Source: Eubacterium sp. (GTDB lineage: Bacteria > Bacillota > Clostridia > Lachnospirales > Lachnospiraceae). Taken from it: a stretch of 5,586 nucleotides of DNA. The stretch is from the NCBI GenBank assembly GCA_020844525.1, contig JAJGAH010000188.1:1-5586 (forward strand). Direction: 5' to 3'. Under the pieces are notes generated by a model that saw only the letters and a list, made by a program, of their open reading frames with translations, was not told where the DNA came from and ran no database searches. Positions 5,545 to 5,586 of this stretch are shown here, piece by piece (the stretch's first letter is position 1; every line of letters begins with the position of its first letter). The position numbers and the translations under genes were made by a program.

Positions 5545-5586
5545 AGAACCGTTAATTGCATAAGAGATCTTCAGGGCGGGGTGCAA

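Overview
The window looks like chromosomal DNA of a Gram-positive anaerobe of the Clostridia, most likely a Lachnospiraceae-type gut bacterium. The reasons are roughly balanced base composition, AGGAG-type ribosome binding sites, an LCP (LytR-CpsA-Psr) cell-wall enzyme with a long Ser/Asn/Gly/Tyr tail, and a small Cro/C1-type regulator. The taxonomic call is inference; nothing in the window fixes a genus.

Layout, left to right. (1) 1-597, + strand: the 3' part of a PP2C-type serine/threonine phosphatase gene that enters from outside the window and ends in a charged helical tail. (2) 598-784: an intergenic region with an extended -10 promoter near 637-642, followed by a leader rich in inverted repeats, including a perfect 11-bp pair at 695-705/748-758. 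(3) 785-2440, + strand: a complete LCP family membrane protein, predicted to attach glycopolymers to the cell wall. (4) 2445-4903, + strand: an unusual adenosine-deaminase-like gene starting 4 bases after the LCP stop. It encodes an N-terminal domain, a metal-dependent deaminase core and a C-terminal Rossmann-like (SLOG/DprA-like) domain. As given, the reading frame is broken near base 3002; restoring one base gives about 819 residues. (5) 4904-5020: a convergent intergenic stretch made of a diverged two-copy repeat that folds into strong hairpins. (6) 5021-5380, - strand: a complete 119-residue helix-turn-helix regulator with its own promoter. (7) 5381-5586: the regulator's control region, plus a possible divergent promoter and a small dyad for a gene beyond the right edge.

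The LCP and deaminase genes appear to form one transcription unit read from the promoter near 640. The PP2C gene lies upstream on the same strand, but 187 bases and a new promoter separate it. A functional link between wall glycopolymer attachment and a nucleoside-deaminase-like protein is not obvious. The deaminase fusion, its altered substrate motif and its frameshift are the most notable points. No complete mobile element, CRISPR array, tRNA or rRNA was recognised.
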